64,000 bases of DNA from Sipunculus nudus (taxonomy: Eukaryota > Annelida > Sipuncula > Golfingiida > Sipunculidae): positions 5,036,339-5,100,338 of the forward strand of contig CM049316.1 in the NCBI GenBank assembly GCA_026874595.1, read 5' to 3'. A model generated the notes under the pieces. That model saw only the letters and a program-made list of their open reading frames with translations, did no database searches and was not told the origin of the DNA. Shown here one piece after another: positions 61,513 to 64,000 of the stretch (position 1 is its first letter; every line of letters starts with the position of its first letter). The translations under genes were made by a program, and so were the position numbers.

Positions 61513-63156
61513 GTTAAAATGTTAAAGGAATTTAAAGTTTTTTTTCCAGTCAAATGAAATAAATCTAATTCACAAACGCACATAAATTAATACACTAAGA
61601 TTTCTTTATTAGTGATTTAATGTAGTCCTTCTTTATAACGGACCGATGCCGCAGTTTTCTCCAAATAAAAACCCACACGCAAATATACTTTAGGATTTAA
61701 AGTTTGGGATTACACGTGTGATCATATATCGCCCACCTTCTAACTCTTCTAAAACAGACTTGTGAGAAAATGATATTTATATAGTTCAAGGAACTTCTTA
61801 AACAAAGCAAGTTACATCCAAGTAAAACCCCCTGTCCAATGTTCATTTTAGCTAATTTAGTCCGTATTTCAAGAATTTAGTGATGATACATCTGTAATAC
61901 GGAAAAGGAATATTGAGATAGGCCTATATTTCATAAACAAAAATGTGATGAAAAAAAATTTTGTACAACCGAATTCGATGCTCCCGGGACTAAACAAGCT
62001 TAATTATGTTTAAGTTAAATAAGATGAGATAAGATATACTTTATTAATCCCAAGCTGGGGAATTTCATTGTGTCCGTACAAATATAAAAAGGAAATATTA
62101 TTTACTATAATAAGCCTAGTTAAAAAATACCATTATTCACCGTAAAGCACTAAACCTGAACGTCACACTTTGTATTTCTCAGCCCAAGACTCGGTTTCCC
62201 GGCAAGTCCGTGGTTATCTTTTTTTTTTTTTTTTTTTTTTTTTTTTCCTTTTTTTTTTTTTTATTCATATATACATACAATTACAAACAGTTACAAATAC
62301 AAACATAATAACATTATACAATACAAACAGGACATTATACAATAACAAGAACTTTACAGACATATTAACAACATTTCATACTTAATGATACTTTTTCCTC
62401 ATAAATAGTATCATACGATATACTATCAAACAATAGCTCTTGGTCATCTTTGTTAAAATGTTAAAGGAATTTAAAGTTTTTTTTCCAGTCAAATGAAATA
62501 AATCTAATTCACAAACGCACATAAATTAATACACTAAGATTTCTTTATTAGTGATTTAATGTAGTCCTTCTTTATAACGGACCGATGCCGCAGTTTTCTC
62601 CAAATAAAAACCCACACGCAAATATACTTTAGGATTTAAAGTTTGGGATTACACGTGTGATCATATATCGCCCACCTTCTAACTCTTCTAAAACAGACTT
62701 GTGAGAAAATGATATTTATATAGTTCAAGGAACTTCTTAAACAAAGCAAGTTACATCCAAGTAAAACCCCCTGTCCAATGTTCATTTTAGCTAATTTAGT
62801 CCGTATTTCAAGAATTTAGTGATGATACATCTGTAATACGGAAAAGGAATATTGAGATAGGCCTATATTTCATAAACAAAAATGTGATGAAAAAAAATTT
62901 TGTACAACCGAATTCGATGCTCCCGGGACTAAACAAGCTTAATTATGTTTAAGTTAAATAAGATGAGATAAGATATACTTTATTAATCCCAAGCTGGGGA
63001 ATTTCATTGTGTCCGTACAAATATAAAAAGGAAATATTATTTACTATAATAAGCCTAGTTAAAAAATACCATTATTCACCGTAAAGCACTAAACCTGAAC
63101 GTCACACTTTGTATTTCTCAGCCCAAGACTCGGTTTCCCGGCAAGTCCGTGGTTAT
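61280..63156. repeat. Nearly perfect 939-bp tandem duplication
   Basis: Unit 1 is 61280-62217 and unit 2 is 62218-63156. The only difference I see is one T in the second homopolymer (13 against 14). Each unit starts in the poly-T of the retroposon and ends with CAAGTCCGTGGTTAT. Each includes a TACTTTATTAATCCCAAGCT stretch that resembles the 3' end of some fish and amphioxus LINEs. Either very recent or an assembly duplication. Confidence 0.95.
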
Positions 63157-64000
63157 ACCTCTTTTGGGGGACACCTGCGGTGTTTTTAGTAAAATGTCCA
63201 CACGCGACGATTAACTCAGGTGCATGAAAATTATGCAGGCAGTGGTCTCTTGGGTCGTAACAATAGAAAAATGCCGTGATATCCTAGGGACTGCATGCTG
63301 ATGACGAAAAAACTTGCTAAAACTTGCATAACTGGGAAACCCGGTTGATATGGTCCAAATGGCCGAAACTGCAAGTACAATGGCGATGGGTCTCGAAACA
63401 GTGTCGTTCACAAGATCGAGTTCGGCTCTCGAATTGCAAGGCTGGCTCTCCGCTGCAGTGATTGGTGGAGGGAATGTAGGTTGCTTCTGTTTTTGTGGCT
63501 GTGGATGCTGTAGCTTTCTAAAAAAAAAAAGTCACCGGCTCGGGATGGACGGTGGCGGCCTTTGCGGCTCCCGGCTTGGCTTGGTGTGGCACTGCGACTG
63601 TTGGCTCAGAGAACATGCTTGAGGAGCGCACAGGGCTGAGATCTTGACCGCAGCAACTTGTAGCTGCTCGATGAGCGTATACTTTCTTTTGCTTGGCCTA
63701 GGGACTGCATAATAAAAGCAGCGTTAATGGTGCCCCAGCTTTCTCCACGCACATAGGCCTATTGCGAAAGTAGATAAAAAATGTCCGAGGGTACCAACTG
63801 AGAAATTTGCACAAATTTGTCTAGAGGGCTGTGTCAAAGCTGTATTGGCAGGATCTAGGATATAAGCACGTTGGCGACAATCCCAGTGAATGCAGCGGTA
63901 TCCTCTGTGGTGTTGGCGACATTTTCGAGAGAAGAAAAACATTTTGACGCATTTGGAGATTATCAAGATATAATTTTTGCAAATGATCCGTCAATGAACA
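63157..64000. other. No gene recognised at right edge
   Basis: Open frames at 63350-63622 (plus) and 63724-63966 (minus) were inspected. Neither shows a convincing family signature or splice context. The minus-strand one has a Cys-rich patch (YRCIHWDCRQRA) reminiscent of, but too short for, a FLYWCH-like finger. Confidence 0.4.

Noticed and set aside
63724-63966. Cys-rich minus-strand frame with a YRCIHWDCRQRA patch
   Set aside because: Too short and without the spacing of a FLYWCH or other zinc finger; no neighbouring transposase features.

Overview
The window looks like nuclear DNA of a metazoan, most likely a marine invertebrate. The real genes are split by GT-AG introns, coding density is very low, and AT-rich intergenic DNA is full of microsatellites, minisatellites, decayed non-LTR retrotransposons and inverted-repeat elements. 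A mollusc or other lophotrochozoan is my best guess, from the style of the dispersed repeats and the LINE remnants, but a non-vertebrate deuterostome cannot be excluded. There is no sign of bacterial or viral organisation.

Four protein-coding genes can be supported. (1) An intronless rhodopsin-class GPCR on the minus strand (11148-12206). A tandem, internally deleted pseudogene copy lies at 6705-7330 and a smaller TM7 fragment near 6365-6500. (2) and (3) Two three-exon NUDT19-type Nudix hydrolase genes arranged head to head about 14 kb apart: minus strand 25286-27651 and plus strand 41520-45610. Intron phases and the 208-nt middle exon are the same in both. The plus-strand copy ends in a peroxisomal-type SNL tripeptide; the minus-strand copy ends in FDLD and lacks one. 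(4) A four-exon RAB5IF (C20orf24/OPTI) gene on the minus strand (52919-61095), with mobile-element pieces in its introns.

Layout. 1-2200: microsatellites plus a diverged direct repeat carrying splice-flanked, exon-like segments. 2200-6200: no gene. 6200-13000: GPCR cluster and a reverse-transcriptase scrap. 14026-15690: 73-bp tandem array. 16180-19500: decayed LINE with ORF1, endonuclease and RT remains. 20930-24030: tandem and nested repeats carrying CTCF-like, RFX-like and nuclear-receptor-like motifs. 25165-27651: NUDT19 copy 1. 28787-32735: repeats. 32736-36308: 3.6-kb inverted-repeat element with a decayed Cys-rich ORF. 37391-41456: poly-G, minisatellite, (TA)n and a dispersed repeat that ends just upstream of NUDT19 copy 2. 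41520-45610: NUDT19 copy 2, with a repeat array in intron 2. 46378-47420: 37-bp minisatellite. 49740-51030: two more copies of the dispersed repeat. 52919-61095: RAB5IF. 61268-63156: a short retroposon with target-site duplication inside a nearly perfect 939-bp tandem duplication. 63157-64000: nothing recognised.

The genes do not form a pathway: they are a receptor, two CoA-type Nudix hydrolases and an ER membrane-insertion factor. I did not find a convincing new defence or metabolic system. The most interesting material is the NUDT19 paralogue pair with apparently different targeting, the degenerate GPCR motifs, two inverted-repeat elements (one with a 9-bp target-site duplication 29 nt into a RAB5IF intron), and repeat families carrying arrays of transcription-factor-like motifs.
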